64,000 nt of DNA from NCBI RefSeq assembly GCF_043195095.1, contig NZ_JBAFWN010000001.1; one strand, given 5' to 3'. Positions 41,645 to 50,160 of the stretch are shown piece by piece (position 1 is the stretch's first letter; each line of letters starts with the position of its first letter). The stretch comes from NCEH01 sp043195095 (GTDB lineage Bacteria; Pseudomonadota; Alphaproteobacteria; Rhizobiales; Xanthobacteraceae). The notes beneath the pieces are model-generated. The model was not told where the DNA came from, made no database searches, and saw only the letters and a program-made list of their open reading frames with translations. The position numbers and the translations under genes were made by a program.

Positions 41645-42538
41645 ATGAGCGCGGCCGCAAGCCCATCCTCACCGCCCGACCATCGCGCGTCGAATTTCCG
41701 GCCCACCCCGGAAACCATCGCGATGCTGCGGGAAAAAGCGCGCTTCGTGCGCCTGGAGACCATCCGGCTCATCGAAGTGGCCAAGGTCGGCCATTACAGC
41801 TCGGTCTTCAGCGCCGCCGAGATTTTCGCGGCGCTCTATTACGACATCATGGACATCGAAAAGGGCAATCCGACCCGCCCGGATCGCGACCGCTTCCTGA
41901 TGGGCAAGGGCCACGCCGCCGTCGGCCTGTTCCCGATCCTGGCCGAGTTCGGCTACATCGCGAAAGAGGTGCTGGACAATTACACCCGCCTCGGCAACCC
42001 GCTCGGCGACCATCCCGACATGCGCAAGGTGCCGGGCATCGATTTCTCCTCCGGCTCCATCGGCCATGCCCTTTCCGCCGGCCTCGGTATGGCGCTCGGC
42101 GGGCGTATGCAAAAGCTTAATTTCAACGTGTTCGTCATGCTGGGCGATGGTGAGATGCAGGAGGGCCAGGTGTGGGAAGCGGCCCTTTCCGCCGCCCATC
42201 ACAAGGCCTCCCGGCTGGTGGCGATCGTCGACCGCAACGGCTTCCAGCTGGACGGCGCGGTGGACGATGTCATGGGCATCGAGCCGCTGGACGAGAAATG
42301 GCGCGCCTTCGGCTGGGAGGTGCACATCGTGGACGGGCACAATCTCGAAGAGCTGACCACCCTGCTGCGCCAGGTGAAGGCCGACGAAGCCCGCACCAAG
42401 CCCTGCTGTATCATCGCCCGCACCGTGAAGGGCAAGGGTGTGTCCTACATGGAGACCGAGCCCGGCTGGCACCTCGGCTATCTCGATCCCTCCGACGCGA
42501 AGAACGCGGTCGCAGAAATCATGAACAGGGACATCTGA
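41645..42538 (+). CDS. Transketolase, N-terminal subunit (module 3)
   Basis: The protein is a 297-residue TPP-binding half of a split transketolase. The cofactor motif runs from GDGEMQEGQVWEA (near residue 160) to VDRNGFQLDG, and KGHAAVGLFP and SGSIGHALSAGLGMALG are family segments. The chosen ATG at 41645 (MSAAASP) follows GGGAG. The C-terminal subunit begins 3 bases after its stop. Its promoter carries the module 3 operator. It is not closely similar to the N-terminal subunit at 819-1658, so the two enzymes probably have different substrates. Confidence 0.92.
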   Translation: MSAAASPSSPPDHRASNFRPTPETIAMLREKARFVRLETIRLIEVAKVGHYSSVFSAAEIFAALYYDIMDIEKGNPTRPDRDRFLMGKGHAAVGLFPILAEFGYIAKEVLDNYTRLGNPLGDHPDMRKVPGIDFSSGSIGHALSAGLGMALGGRMQKLNFNVFVMLGDGEMQEGQVWEAALSAAHHKASRLVAIVDRNGFQLDGAVDDVMGIEPLDEKWRAFGWEVHIVDGHNLEELTTLLRQVKADEARTKPCCIIARTVKGKGVSYMETEPGWHLGYLDPSDAKNAVAEIMNRDI

Positions 42539-42541
42539 ACC

Positions 42542-43564
42542 ATGAGCGAAACCCTGTCCCCCAATCCTCCCATCGCCAGCCGTCCACTCTCGCCCAATTC
42601 CTGGCAATACCGGGAAATCAACGCCAAGACTCCCGGCCTCAGCCATCTGTCGGATGCGCTGATCGCGCTGGCGGAAGCCGGCGAGCCGGTGGTCGCCGGT
42701 TCCGCCGACCTGCAATATTCAAACGGCCTCGCCAAGTTCGCCAAGCGTTTTCCCGAGCGCTACATCCAGTTCGGCATTTCCGAGCAGAACATGGTTACGG
42801 CGGCGGCCGGCCTCGCCACCACCGGGCTCAAGCCCTATGTGGCGACCTTCGCCTCCTTCCTCGGGCTTCTGTGCTGCGAGCAGATCCGCATGGATGTCGC
42901 ATATTGCGGCCAGCCGGTGCGGCTCATCGGCCACCACACGGGCATTTCGCTCGGTTTCTACGGCACCTCGCATCATGCCACCGAGGACATTTCCACCATG
43001 CGCGCGATCGCGGACCTCACCGTGGTCTCGCCCGCCGACGGCCCGCAGCTCGCCGCCGCCATCAAGGCCTCGGCGCACTATCCCGAGCCGATCTATTTCC
43101 GCATCGGCCGCGGCCGCGAGCCCGATGTCTACGGGCCGGATGTGACTTTTGAATTCGGCAAGGCCATCGAGCATTTCCCCGGCGATGAAATCACCATCAT
43201 CGCCTGCGGCCTGCCGGTGCATTCGGCGCTGGAGGCGGCGCGCAAGCTGAATGCGGCGGGCCGCTCGGTGGGGGTCATCGACATGCCCACCATCAAGCCC
43301 ATCGACAAGGCGGCGATCCTGAAGGCGGCCGCGCGCTCCAAGGTGCTGATGACGGCCGAGGAGCACAATGTGCTCGGCGGCCTCGGCAGCGCGGTGGCCG
43401 AAGTGCTGACCGAGGTGGGCGCGGGCGTAAAACTGATCCGTCACGGCATCCACGACGAATACAGCCTGATCGCCCCGCCGACCCATCTCTACGCACATTA
43501 CAAGCTCGACGCCGCCGGCATCGAGGACGTGGTGCTCAGCGCCATCGGCGGCGACCGGGGCTGA
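42542..43564 (+). CDS. Transketolase, C-terminal subunit (module 3)
   Basis: This 340-residue partner subunit holds the pyrimidine-binding and C-terminal domains. The activating Glu is in FGISEQNMVTAAAGLA, and FYGTSHHATEDISTMR matches transketolase-type active-site residues. It forms one enzyme with the preceding gene. No kinase, isomerase or aldolase for sugar phosphates is encoded nearby, so a non-phosphorylated ketol is conceivable. Confidence 0.92.
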   Translation: MSETLSPNPPIASRPLSPNSWQYREINAKTPGLSHLSDALIALAEAGEPVVAGSADLQYSNGLAKFAKRFPERYIQFGISEQNMVTAAAGLATTGLKPYVATFASFLGLLCCEQIRMDVAYCGQPVRLIGHHTGISLGFYGTSHHATEDISTMRAIADLTVVSPADGPQLAAAIKASAHYPEPIYFRIGRGREPDVYGPDVTFEFGKAIEHFPGDEITIIACGLPVHSALEAARKLNAAGRSVGVIDMPTIKPIDKAAILKAAARSKVLMTAEEHNVLGGLGSAVAEVLTEVGAGVKLIRHGIHDEYSLIAPPTHLYAHYKLDAAGIEDVVLSAIGGDRG

Positions 43565-43589
43565 GCGGTCGGCGGCCCTTTCCCGGCCA

Positions 43590-44161
43590 TCCCCTCTCCC
43601 GCTTGCGGGGGAGGGTCAGGGAGGGGGAAAGCGGCAGCGACGAAAAGCACCGCCGCCAAAAGCCGGGAACGACCAAAGCCAAACCCCGGCGGGATCGCCC
43701 CGCTGCGCGGCCCCCTCCCCACCCCTCCCCCGCAAGCGGGAGAGGGAGCCCCACCGCTCAAGCCGCAACGCCCCTCTCCCATCGCCATCCCCTCCCCCGC
43801 ACGCGGGAGAGGCAGCCCCACCGCTCAAGCCGCAACGCCCCCTCTCCCATCGCCGTCCCCTCTCCCGCTCGCGGGGGAGGGTCAGGGAGGGGGAAGACGG
43901 CAGCGCCGCAAGAAACCCAAGGCGAAAATCGGGGCCAACATCCGCAGGGCCGCCGACCCGGCGGATCGCCCCGCTGCGCGGCCCCCTCCCCACCCCTCCC
44001 CCGCACGCGGGAGAGGGAGCCCCATCGCTCAGGCCGCAATGCCCCCCTCTCCCATCGCCTTCCCCCTCCCTGACCCTCCCCCGCAAGCGGGAGAGGGAGC
44101 CCCACCGCTCAGGCCGCAATGCCCCCCTCTCCCCGCCGGGGAGAGGGCCGGGGTGAGGGGG
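43590..44161. repeat. Array of GC-rich palindromic repeats
   Basis: At least seven elements of the CCCTCTCCCGCTTGCGGGGGAGGG family in both orientations (near 43590, 43709, 43779, 43855, 43980, 44064 and 44127) fill the 737-base gap between the transketolase and cupin genes. Open frames across them are low-complexity and not credible genes. Confidence 0.8.
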
Positions 44162-44301
44162 GCAGGAACACGGCCCGACACACGCCAGGACATATCTCGC
44201 GCGCCGGCCTCCGCGCCGGCGCACAGCACGCCGTCCCCGTCTTTGCTACCATGCCGGCAAGCGGATAACCGCGATCGCCCGAACCGGGAGGAAACCGAAA
44301 A

Positions 44302-44844
44302 ATGACCCAGCCCCAGCCCCGCCCCGCCGACCCCATCGACGAGAAGTGGCAGCCCTATCGCAAACCCCAGCCGGCCGAGGCGCGCCCTGAACTGGTGGTG
44401 CCGAACGCCATCCCCACCGACGAGCGCGTGTGGGTGCCGCTGGAAGAGAACGTGTGGTTCCGCCCGCTGCTGCTCTCCGCCTCCAGCGGCTATTGGATGA
44501 ACCTACTGAAGGTGCGCAAGGCCGGCGTGCTTTCCCGCCACCGCCACCCGCTGCCGGTGCACGGCTATGTCATCAAGGGCTCCTGGCGCTATCTCGAGCA
44601 TGATTGGATCGCCACAGAGGGCGGCTATGTCTATGAGGCGCCGGGCGAGACCCACACCCTCGTGGTCGACCCCCATGTGGAAGAGATGATCACCCTGTTC
44701 CAGGTGAATGGCGCGATGATCTATGTGGACCCGGACGGCAATGTGACCGGCTTCGACGACGTCTTCACCCGGATCGACAAGTGCCGCGCCCATTACAGCG
44801 CCAACGGCCTCGGGGTGGACTATATCGACCAGTTCATTCGCTGA
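44302..44844 (+). CDS. Cupin, 2,4'-dihydroxyacetophenone dioxygenase family
   Basis: This single-domain 180-residue cupin has the length of 2,4'-dihydroxyacetophenone dioxygenase, which cleaves the bond between the carbonyl and hydroxymethyl carbons of an alpha-hydroxyketone. Likely iron ligands are His80 and His82 (SRHRHPLPVHGYV), a Glu in RYLEHDW (near 99) and His118 (PGETHTLVV). The C-terminal GLGVDYIDQFIR is also family-like. It lies downstream of a transketolase pair, whose products or substrates are alpha-hydroxyketones, but a repeat array separates them and no shared operator was found. The actual substrate is unknown. Confidence 0.82.
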   Translation: MTQPQPRPADPIDEKWQPYRKPQPAEARPELVVPNAIPTDERVWVPLEENVWFRPLLLSASSGYWMNLLKVRKAGVLSRHRHPLPVHGYVIKGSWRYLEHDWIATEGGYVYEAPGETHTLVVDPHVEEMITLFQVNGAMIYVDPDGNVTGFDDVFTRIDKCRAHYSANGLGVDYIDQFIR

Positions 44845-45028
44845 ATTTCGCGGAAATCGCGGCAAAATCCGCAGAAAGGCGCGGTCGGGACTCCGGCCGG
44901 CCGAAATCTCACGGAAATCGCCGCGGGCACCGCGGAAGACCGCCGAAATTGCCCATCACCGCACTGTTCCTCCGCGCGGGGCGAATGAAATTCGGCGCCC
45001 CCGCGTCGTCGGCGCACGGCCGCGCCGC

Positions 45029-45517
45029 TCAAGACAGCGGGGGGCGCCGGCGCGGGGTTGCGATCTCATTGTTTTTAGAAGCGATTCCCAATTCCAGGCT
45101 GTCGGCGATGCGGCGCGCGCGGATGATGAAATGGCGCGCGGCCGCCGGTGGGCACAGCTCCCGCGCGGTCGCCTCGAACAGGTCGAGCCAGCGGTCGAAA
45201 TGGACGCCGGAAATCGGCAAGGGCAAGTGCCGCGGCATGGGCTGGCCGTGGTAGCGGCCCGTCATCAGCGCCACGGACGACCAGAAAAGACAAAGCTTCT
45301 CAAGGTGTTCGTCCCAGTCGGCGACGCGCGCCGCGAAGATCGGGCCGATCAGGTCATCCGCCCGCACACGCGCGTAGAACGTGAAGACGAGGGTGCGGAT
45401 CATCGCCTCGTCGATGCCGGTCTCGTCCATGATCGCCCGCGTCGCCGCCGCCCGGCGGGCCAGCATCTGCTCGCTCTCGCCGCTGACGATGCGCTCGCGC
45501 GCCGCCTCCTCAGCCAT
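45029..45517 (-). CDS. Group III truncated haemoglobin
   Basis: The protein is a 162-residue haem protein of the 2-on-2 globin fold, group III. LVFTFYARVRADDLIGPIF carries the B-helix Tyr region, and the proximal His is in SGVHFDRWLDLF, with the group III block FWSSVALMTGRYHGQPMPRH between. Members bind O2 or NO and are linked to microaerobic or nitrosative conditions. The ATG at 45517 (MAEEAARE) has GGAGG 5 bases upstream; an ATG at 45556 would add 13 residues. It opens a block of genes with FNR/FixK-like boxes, though none was found directly before it. Confidence 0.85.
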   Translation of the reverse strand: MAEEAARERIVSGESEQMLARRAAATRAIMDETGIDEAMIRTLVFTFYARVRADDLIGPIFAARVADWDEHLEKLCLFWSSVALMTGRYHGQPMPRHLPLPISGVHFDRWLDLFEATARELCPPAAARHFIIRARRIADSLELGIASKNNEIATPRRRPPLS

Positions 45518-45633
45518 CGCCGCCTCCGTCTCGCGCACCGGCGGCGCATGCGCCATGTGCCTGTTAAGCCAAGGGCTTAGCCGCACCCGCGCGGAACCGC
45601 AATCCGGGCTTTCCCGGAGGTCGATAGCGCCCC

Positions 45634-46143
45634 TCAGGCGCCGGTGGCCGCCCGCGTGAGCTTCTCGAACCGCTTCACCACCCGCTCCCGCCGCAGCCGG
45701 GAAAGCCGCTGAAGCCAGAAGATGCCGTCCAGCTGGTCGATCTCGTGCTGGAGGCACACCGCCAGCAGCCCGTCCGCCTCAAGTTCCTGGGGTGTTCCCT
45801 CAAGATCCTGATATTGCACGCGAACCCGCGCCGGACGCTCCACGTCGTCGACCACGCCCGGCATGGAGACGCTGCCCTCGGGATGGCGTCCCAGCTCGGC
45901 CGAAGCCCAGATGACGCGCGGATTGACATAGGCCCGCACCTGCCCCTCCTCCGGCAGGTCCAGCACCACCAGCCGCTCCGCCACGCCGATATGAGGCGCT
46001 GTGATGCCGATCCCCGGTGCCGCCTTCATGGTATCGCGCAGATCCTGCGCCAGCGCAGCAAGCGCGGCGTCGAACCGCGTCACCTCCGCCGCCACCTGCC
46101 GCAGCCGCGGATCTGGAAACCGCACGATCTCACGCACCGCCAT
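45634..46143 (-). CDS. Peptide deformylase-like protein lacking canonical metal ligands
   Basis: The protein is a 169-residue protein with the whole peptide deformylase fold but altered active-site motifs. Motif 1 is GIGITAPHIG, with His51 in place of the conserved Gln. Motif 2 is EGSVS, with Ser91 in place of the metal-binding Cys. Motif 3 is QHEIDQLDG, keeping His133 and Glu134 but with Gln137 in place of the second metal His. Two of three metal ligands are thus missing, and removal of N-formyl groups by the usual mechanism is unlikely. Such type III-like relatives occur in bacteria. The start at 46143 follows GGAGG. It is divergent from the P-type ATPase. Confidence 0.85.
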   Translation of the reverse strand: MAVREIVRFPDPRLRQVAAEVTRFDAALAALAQDLRDTMKAAPGIGITAPHIGVAERLVVLDLPEEGQVRAYVNPRVIWASAELGRHPEGSVSMPGVVDDVERPARVRVQYQDLEGTPQELEADGLLAVCLQHEIDQLDGIFWLQRLSRLRRERVVKRFEKLTRAATGA

Positions 46144-46227
46144 GCCTGTCCTCCGGTCCCGTCTTGCTGGCAGCCGGGGCGAGCGCCCGGTTGCACCTTG
46201 GTGTTCCTTAAGGGAAAATGGCCGCGA

Positions 46228-46241
46228 TTGCGCTGCATCAA
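46228..46241. promoter_or_regulatory. FNR/FixK-like box in the divergent PDF-like/ATPase gap
   Basis: TTGCG-CTGC-ATCAA matches the TTGAT-N4-ATCAA pattern at 8 of 10 positions. It is 81 bases before the ATPase start and 85 before the deformylase-like start. Confidence 0.35.
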
Positions 46242-46321
46242 TCGCCCGGATCCGGCGCACCCCTACCCTGCCCTCGCGGTCGCCCGCGATCGCGGGCCGG
46301 CGCCTCCACGAGGAGAGGGCG

Positions 46322-48901
46322 ATGCCACAATCGGCGGACAAACGCCAGGACCTGACCTCCCCCTCGGCGCCGGAGCTGGAGACCGGCCTCTCGGATGTGG
46401 AAGCCGCCGCCCGCCTGAAGCGCGACGGGCCCAATGAACTTCCCCAGGGCGAGCAGCGTTCGCCGCTGAAAATCATTCTCGACACCATCCGCGAACCCAT
46501 GTTCGCGCTGCTGCTGGCGGCGGGCCTGCTGTATTTCGTGGTGGGCGATCCGGCCGAGGCGGCGATCCTGTTCGGCTTCGCCACCCTGTCCGTGCTGATC
46601 GCGGTGGTGCAGGAATTGCGCACCGAGCGCGCCCTCGAGGCCCTGCGCGACCTCTCCAGCCCGCGCGCCTTGGTGATCCGCGAGGGGATGCAAAAACGCA
46701 TCCCCGGCCGGGAGGTCGTGCGCGGCGACCTGCTGGTCATCGCCGAGGGCGACCGGGTGGCGGCCGATGCGCTGTTGATCACCACCGCCGCGCTGGAGAT
46801 CGACGAATCCCTGCTCACCGGCGAATCCGTGCCGGTGCGCAAAGCCGCAGCCGCGCCGGGCGCCATCGCCGGGGAGGGCGAGCTCCATGCGGATACGGAC
46901 GACCGCAGCGCGGCGTTCTCCGGCACGCTGGTGGTGCGCGGCCAGGGGCGCGGGATCGTGCGCGGCATCGGCCGAAAGACCGAACTCGGCCGCATCGGCC
47001 AGAGCCTCGGCACCATCGAGCGCGAACCCCCGCGCCTGCGCGCGCAAACCCGGCGGCTGGTGCGCCTGTTCGCGGTGGCCGGCATCTCCATCAGCATTCT
47101 CGCCGCCGTTCTCTACGGCCTTGCCGGCAACGATTGGACCAGCGCGACGCTCGGCGGCATCGCGCTCGCCATGGCCATGCTGCCGGAGGAATTTCCTCTT
47201 ATTCTCACGGTCTTCACCGTCATGGGCGCGATCCGCATCGCCAAGGCCCGCGTGCTGACGCGGCGCGCGGCGGCGATCGAGGCGCTCGGGGCGGCGACCG
47301 TGCTGTGCACCGACAAGACCGGCACCCTCACGCAGAACCGCATGACCGTGGTGGAATTGCGCGACACCGAGGGCGCGCCGGTGGCGCTTGCAGAAGCGGA
47401 CGCGGCCCTCGGGCCCGAGGCCGCGCACCTCGTCCTGCTGGCGGCGCGCGCCAGTCGGGATCGCACGTTCGATCCTATGGAGCGCGCCTTCCACGATCTC
47501 GCGGCCCGCGCCGGCATCGCACCGCCCTGGCCGCAGACGGCGGTGTGCGATTTCGACCTGCGCGACGATCTTCCGGCGATGGGGCGCGTCTGGGGCGCGG
47601 CCGAGGAGACGCCCCGGCTCGCGGCCAAGGGCGCACCGGAGGCCATCGTCCGCCTGTGTCGCCTGCCTCCCGAGAAAGCGGCTCAGATCCTGGCTGCCGC
47701 CGCCGAGATGGCGGGGCGCGGCCTGCGGGTGCTCGGCCTTGCGGACGGTGAAGTGCACGCGACGGCGGACACCCGGCTGGAAGGGCAGGCGCTTGCGTTT
47801 CAGGGCCTGATCGCGCTGGCCGATCCGCTGCGGCCCGGCGTCCGGGAAGCGGTGGGCGAATGCCGGGCGGCCGGAATCCGCATTGCCATGGTCACGGGCG
47901 ATCATCCCGCCACCGCCGCCGCCATGGCCCGCGCCGCCGGCCTTGATGCCGAACCGGTGGTGACCGGGCGCGAACTGGCCGCGCTCGATCCACCAACCTT
48001 CGCGGCGGCGGTGGCGAAGGCGGCGGTGTTCGCGCGCATCGTGCCGGAGCAGAAGCTGAAGATCGTGGAAGCCCTGAAGGCGCAAGGCGCCATCGTCGCC
48101 ATGACGGGCGACGGGGTGAACGATGCGCCCGCCCTGAAAGCGGCCCACATCGGCATCGCCATGGGCGGGCGCGGCACGGACGTCGCCCGCGAGGCGGCGG
48201 CGATGGTGCTGCTGGACGATGATTTCAATTCCATCGTACGCACCATCCGCCTGGGCCGGCGCACGTTCGACAATCTGCGCAAGGCCATGGGCTATGTGCT
48301 CGCCATGCATGTGCCGATCGCCGGCCTCGCGTTCCTGCCGCTCGCGCTCGGCCTGCCGCCGCTGCTCGGGCCGCTGCACATCGCGTTCCTGGAAATGGTG
48401 ATCGACCCGGTCTGCTCCATCGCCTTCGAGGCCGAGCCGGAGGAGCCGGATCTGATGCAGCGCCCGCCCCGCAAGGCCACGGACGCGCTGCTGCCGCTCG
48501 CCTTGATGGCCTGGAGCCTGATCCAGGGGCTCGTCGCTTTCGCGGCCGCAGGTGGCGTCTATGTGCTGTCGCTATACGCCGAACTGCCGCCGGATGTGGT
48601 GCGCGGGCGCGCCTTTCTTACCCTCGTCCTTGCCAGCGTCGTGCTGATCATCGTGGACCGCTCCTTCAGTTCCTCGCTGCTGACGGCGGTGACGCGCCCG
48701 AATTCCGCTTTGGTCGCGGTGATGGGGCTGGCGACGGTGATGCTGGGGATCGTGCTCGGCGTGCCGCCGGCCGCGGCGCTGTTCCGCTTCGGCGACGTGG
48801 GCCTCGCCGGGGTCGGCATCGCGCTCGCGGCGGCGATCGCCATGATGCTGCTGCTGGAGCTCGCCAAGGGCCTGGGCATCGCGGCGCGGCTGCGGCGCTA
48901 A
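46322..48901 (+). CDS. P-type cation-transporting ATPase (P2-like)
   Basis: This 859-residue membrane ATPase has all the cytoplasmic motifs: TGES at 166-169, phosphorylated Asp331 in DKTGTLT, KGAPE, and TGDGVNDAPALK. It has an N-terminal cation-ATPase domain and about ten membrane segments. The ion-binding helix M4 reads PEEFP (288-292) rather than the PEGLP of calcium pumps, and M6 reads EMVIDPVCSIAFEAEP, so the transported cation is uncertain. The ATG at 46322 matches the family start. It lies in a stress-like block with an FNR/FixK-like box upstream. Confidence 0.9.
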   Translation: MPQSADKRQDLTSPSAPELETGLSDVEAAARLKRDGPNELPQGEQRSPLKIILDTIREPMFALLLAAGLLYFVVGDPAEAAILFGFATLSVLIAVVQELRTERALEALRDLSSPRALVIREGMQKRIPGREVVRGDLLVIAEGDRVAADALLITTAALEIDESLLTGESVPVRKAAAAPGAIAGEGELHADTDDRSAAFSGTLVVRGQGRGIVRGIGRKTELGRIGQSLGTIEREPPRLRAQTRRLVRLFAVAGISISILAAVLYGLAGNDWTSATLGGIALAMAMLPEEFPLILTVFTVMGAIRIAKARVLTRRAAAIEALGAATVLCTDKTGTLTQNRMTVVELRDTEGAPVALAEADAALGPEAAHLVLLAARASRDRTFDPMERAFHDLAARAGIAPPWPQTAVCDFDLRDDLPAMGRVWGAAEETPRLAAKGAPEAIVRLCRLPPEKAAQILAAAAEMAGRGLRVLGLADGEVHATADTRLEGQALAFQGLIALADPLRPGVREAVGECRAAGIRIAMVTGDHPATAAAMARAAGLDAEPVVTGRELAALDPPTFAAAVAKAAVFARIVPEQKLKIVEALKAQGAIVAMTGDGVNDAPALKAAHIGIAMGGRGTDVAREAAAMVLLDDDFNSIVRTIRLGRRTFDNLRKAMGYVLAMHVPIAGLAFLPLALGLPPLLGPLHIAFLEMVIDPVCSIAFEAEPEEPDLMQRPPRKATDALLPLALMAWSLIQGLVAFAAAGGVYVLSLYAELPPDVVRGRAFLTLVLASVVLIIVDRSFSSSLLTAVTRPNSALVAVMGLATVMLGIVLGVPPAAALFRFGDVGLAGVGIALAAAIAMMLLLELAKGLGIAARLRR

Positions 48902-48911
48902 AAGCGCTCGA

Positions 48912-49147
48912 GGACGGATCGACAGTTGTGGCTTGGCACGATCGCAGCAGAGCATCGTCATGCACGGGCCTGTCCCGTGCATCCACGCGGCACCATTGGT
49001 GCCAGCGTTTCCAGGCCCCGCCAGCGGCCCGGCGTGGATTGCCGGGACAGGCCCGGCCATGACAAACAGTGAAAGAAAGACAATCGCGCGCACCTGTCGT
49101 CAGGCGCCTCGACGAGCCACCACGCCGCTGAAAGCCAACCGTCCTAA
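48912..49147. repeat. MITE-like palindromic repeat, CTAGGAC family, copy 3
   Basis: The left end is GAGGACGGATCGACAG; the right end on the minus strand is TTAGGACGGTTGGC. The interior contains GCACGGGCCTGTCCCGTGC and GCCGGGACAGGCCCGGC palindromes. The TAG in the right end is the stop of the zinc alcohol dehydrogenase gene. It fills the gap after the P-type ATPase gene. Confidence 0.7.
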
Positions 49148-50127
49148 GGCACCAGCACCGCCGCGCCCTGGAAGCGCCCCGCGCGCAGGTCCGCAAGCGC
49201 CTCGTTCGCCCGTTCCAGTGGGTAGAGCGTGGTGGTCGTCTTCACCCCGGCCTTCGGCGCGAGGGCGAGGAATTCGTGGGCGTCCGCGCGCGTAAGATTG
49301 GCGACGGACACCACCTGCCGCTCCTCCCACAGGATGGAATAAGGGAATTGCGGGATGTCGCTCATATGGATGCCGCCGCACACCACCCGCCCGCCCTTGC
49401 GGACAGCGCGCAGGGCGGCCGGCACCAGCGCGCCGACGGGGGCGAAGAGGATGGCGGCGTCAAGCGGCTCGGGCGGCGCTTCGTCCGAGCTGCCGGCCCA
49501 GCGGGCGCCGAGGGACAGCGCCATCGCCTGCGCCGCCGTGTCCCCCGCGCGGGTGAAGGCATAGACCTCACGTCCCTGCCAGCGGCACACCTGGGCGAGG
49601 ATATGGGCCGCTGCCCCGAAGCCGTAGAGCCCGATGCGCCGGCCCTCGCCGGCTTTCACCAGGGAGCGCCAGCCGATCAGCCCCGCGCACAGCAAGGGCG
49701 CGGCCGCCACCGGGTCCTCGAAGCCGTCGAGCGGAAAGGCGAAGGCGGCATCCGCCACCACATGGGAGGCGAAGCCGCCATCGCGGGTGAAGCCGGTGAA
49801 AGCGGGCGCGTCGCACAGGTTTTCCTGGCCCGAGGCGCAATAAGGACAATGCCCGCAGGTATGGCCGAGCCAGGGAATCCCCACCCGCGTTCCCAGCGCC
49901 GGCGCCGTTACGCCCTCGCCCAGCGCCTCCACGATGCCGACGATCTCATGCCCGGGCACGATGGGGAGCACCGGGTTCGGCAGGTCGCCGTCCACCACGT
50001 GCAGGTCGGTGCGGCACACCGCGCACGCCTCCACACGCACCCGGATTTCGCCGGCGGCGGGCACGGGATCGGGGCGCTGTTCCAGCACCAAAGGCGCGCC
50101 GATGGCGTGGAGGACCATGGCCTTCAT
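49144..50127 (-). CDS. Zinc-dependent alcohol dehydrogenase family protein
   Basis: The protein is a 327-residue medium-chain dehydrogenase. The catalytic zinc ligand is in ACAVCRTDLH (Cys near 38) with GHEIVG, and the structural zinc lobe CGHCPYCASGQENLC is complete. The nucleotide-binding GFGAAAH differs from the usual GxGxxG by an Ala. It resembles the propanol-preferring type. It lies 33 bases after the CBS-BON gene, so both are probably read from the FNR/FixK-like promoter at 50.9 kb. A role in fermentative or stress redox balance is likely. Confidence 0.9.
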   Translation of the reverse strand: MKAMVLHAIGAPLVLEQRPDPVPAAGEIRVRVEACAVCRTDLHVVDGDLPNPVLPIVPGHEIVGIVEALGEGVTAPALGTRVGIPWLGHTCGHCPYCASGQENLCDAPAFTGFTRDGGFASHVVADAAFAFPLDGFEDPVAAAPLLCAGLIGWRSLVKAGEGRRIGLYGFGAAAHILAQVCRWQGREVYAFTRAGDTAAQAMALSLGARWAGSSDEAPPEPLDAAILFAPVGALVPAALRAVRKGGRVVCGGIHMSDIPQFPYSILWEERQVVSVANLTRADAHEFLALAPKAGVKTTTTLYPLERANEALADLRAGRFQGAAVLVP

Positions 50128-50160
50128 GTCGCTCTCCCCTTCGGGCGTGCCGGCGGCGCC

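Noticed and set aside
43565..44301. Short open frames between the transketolase and cupin genes
   Set aside because: They consist of translated palindromic repeats with no protein character.
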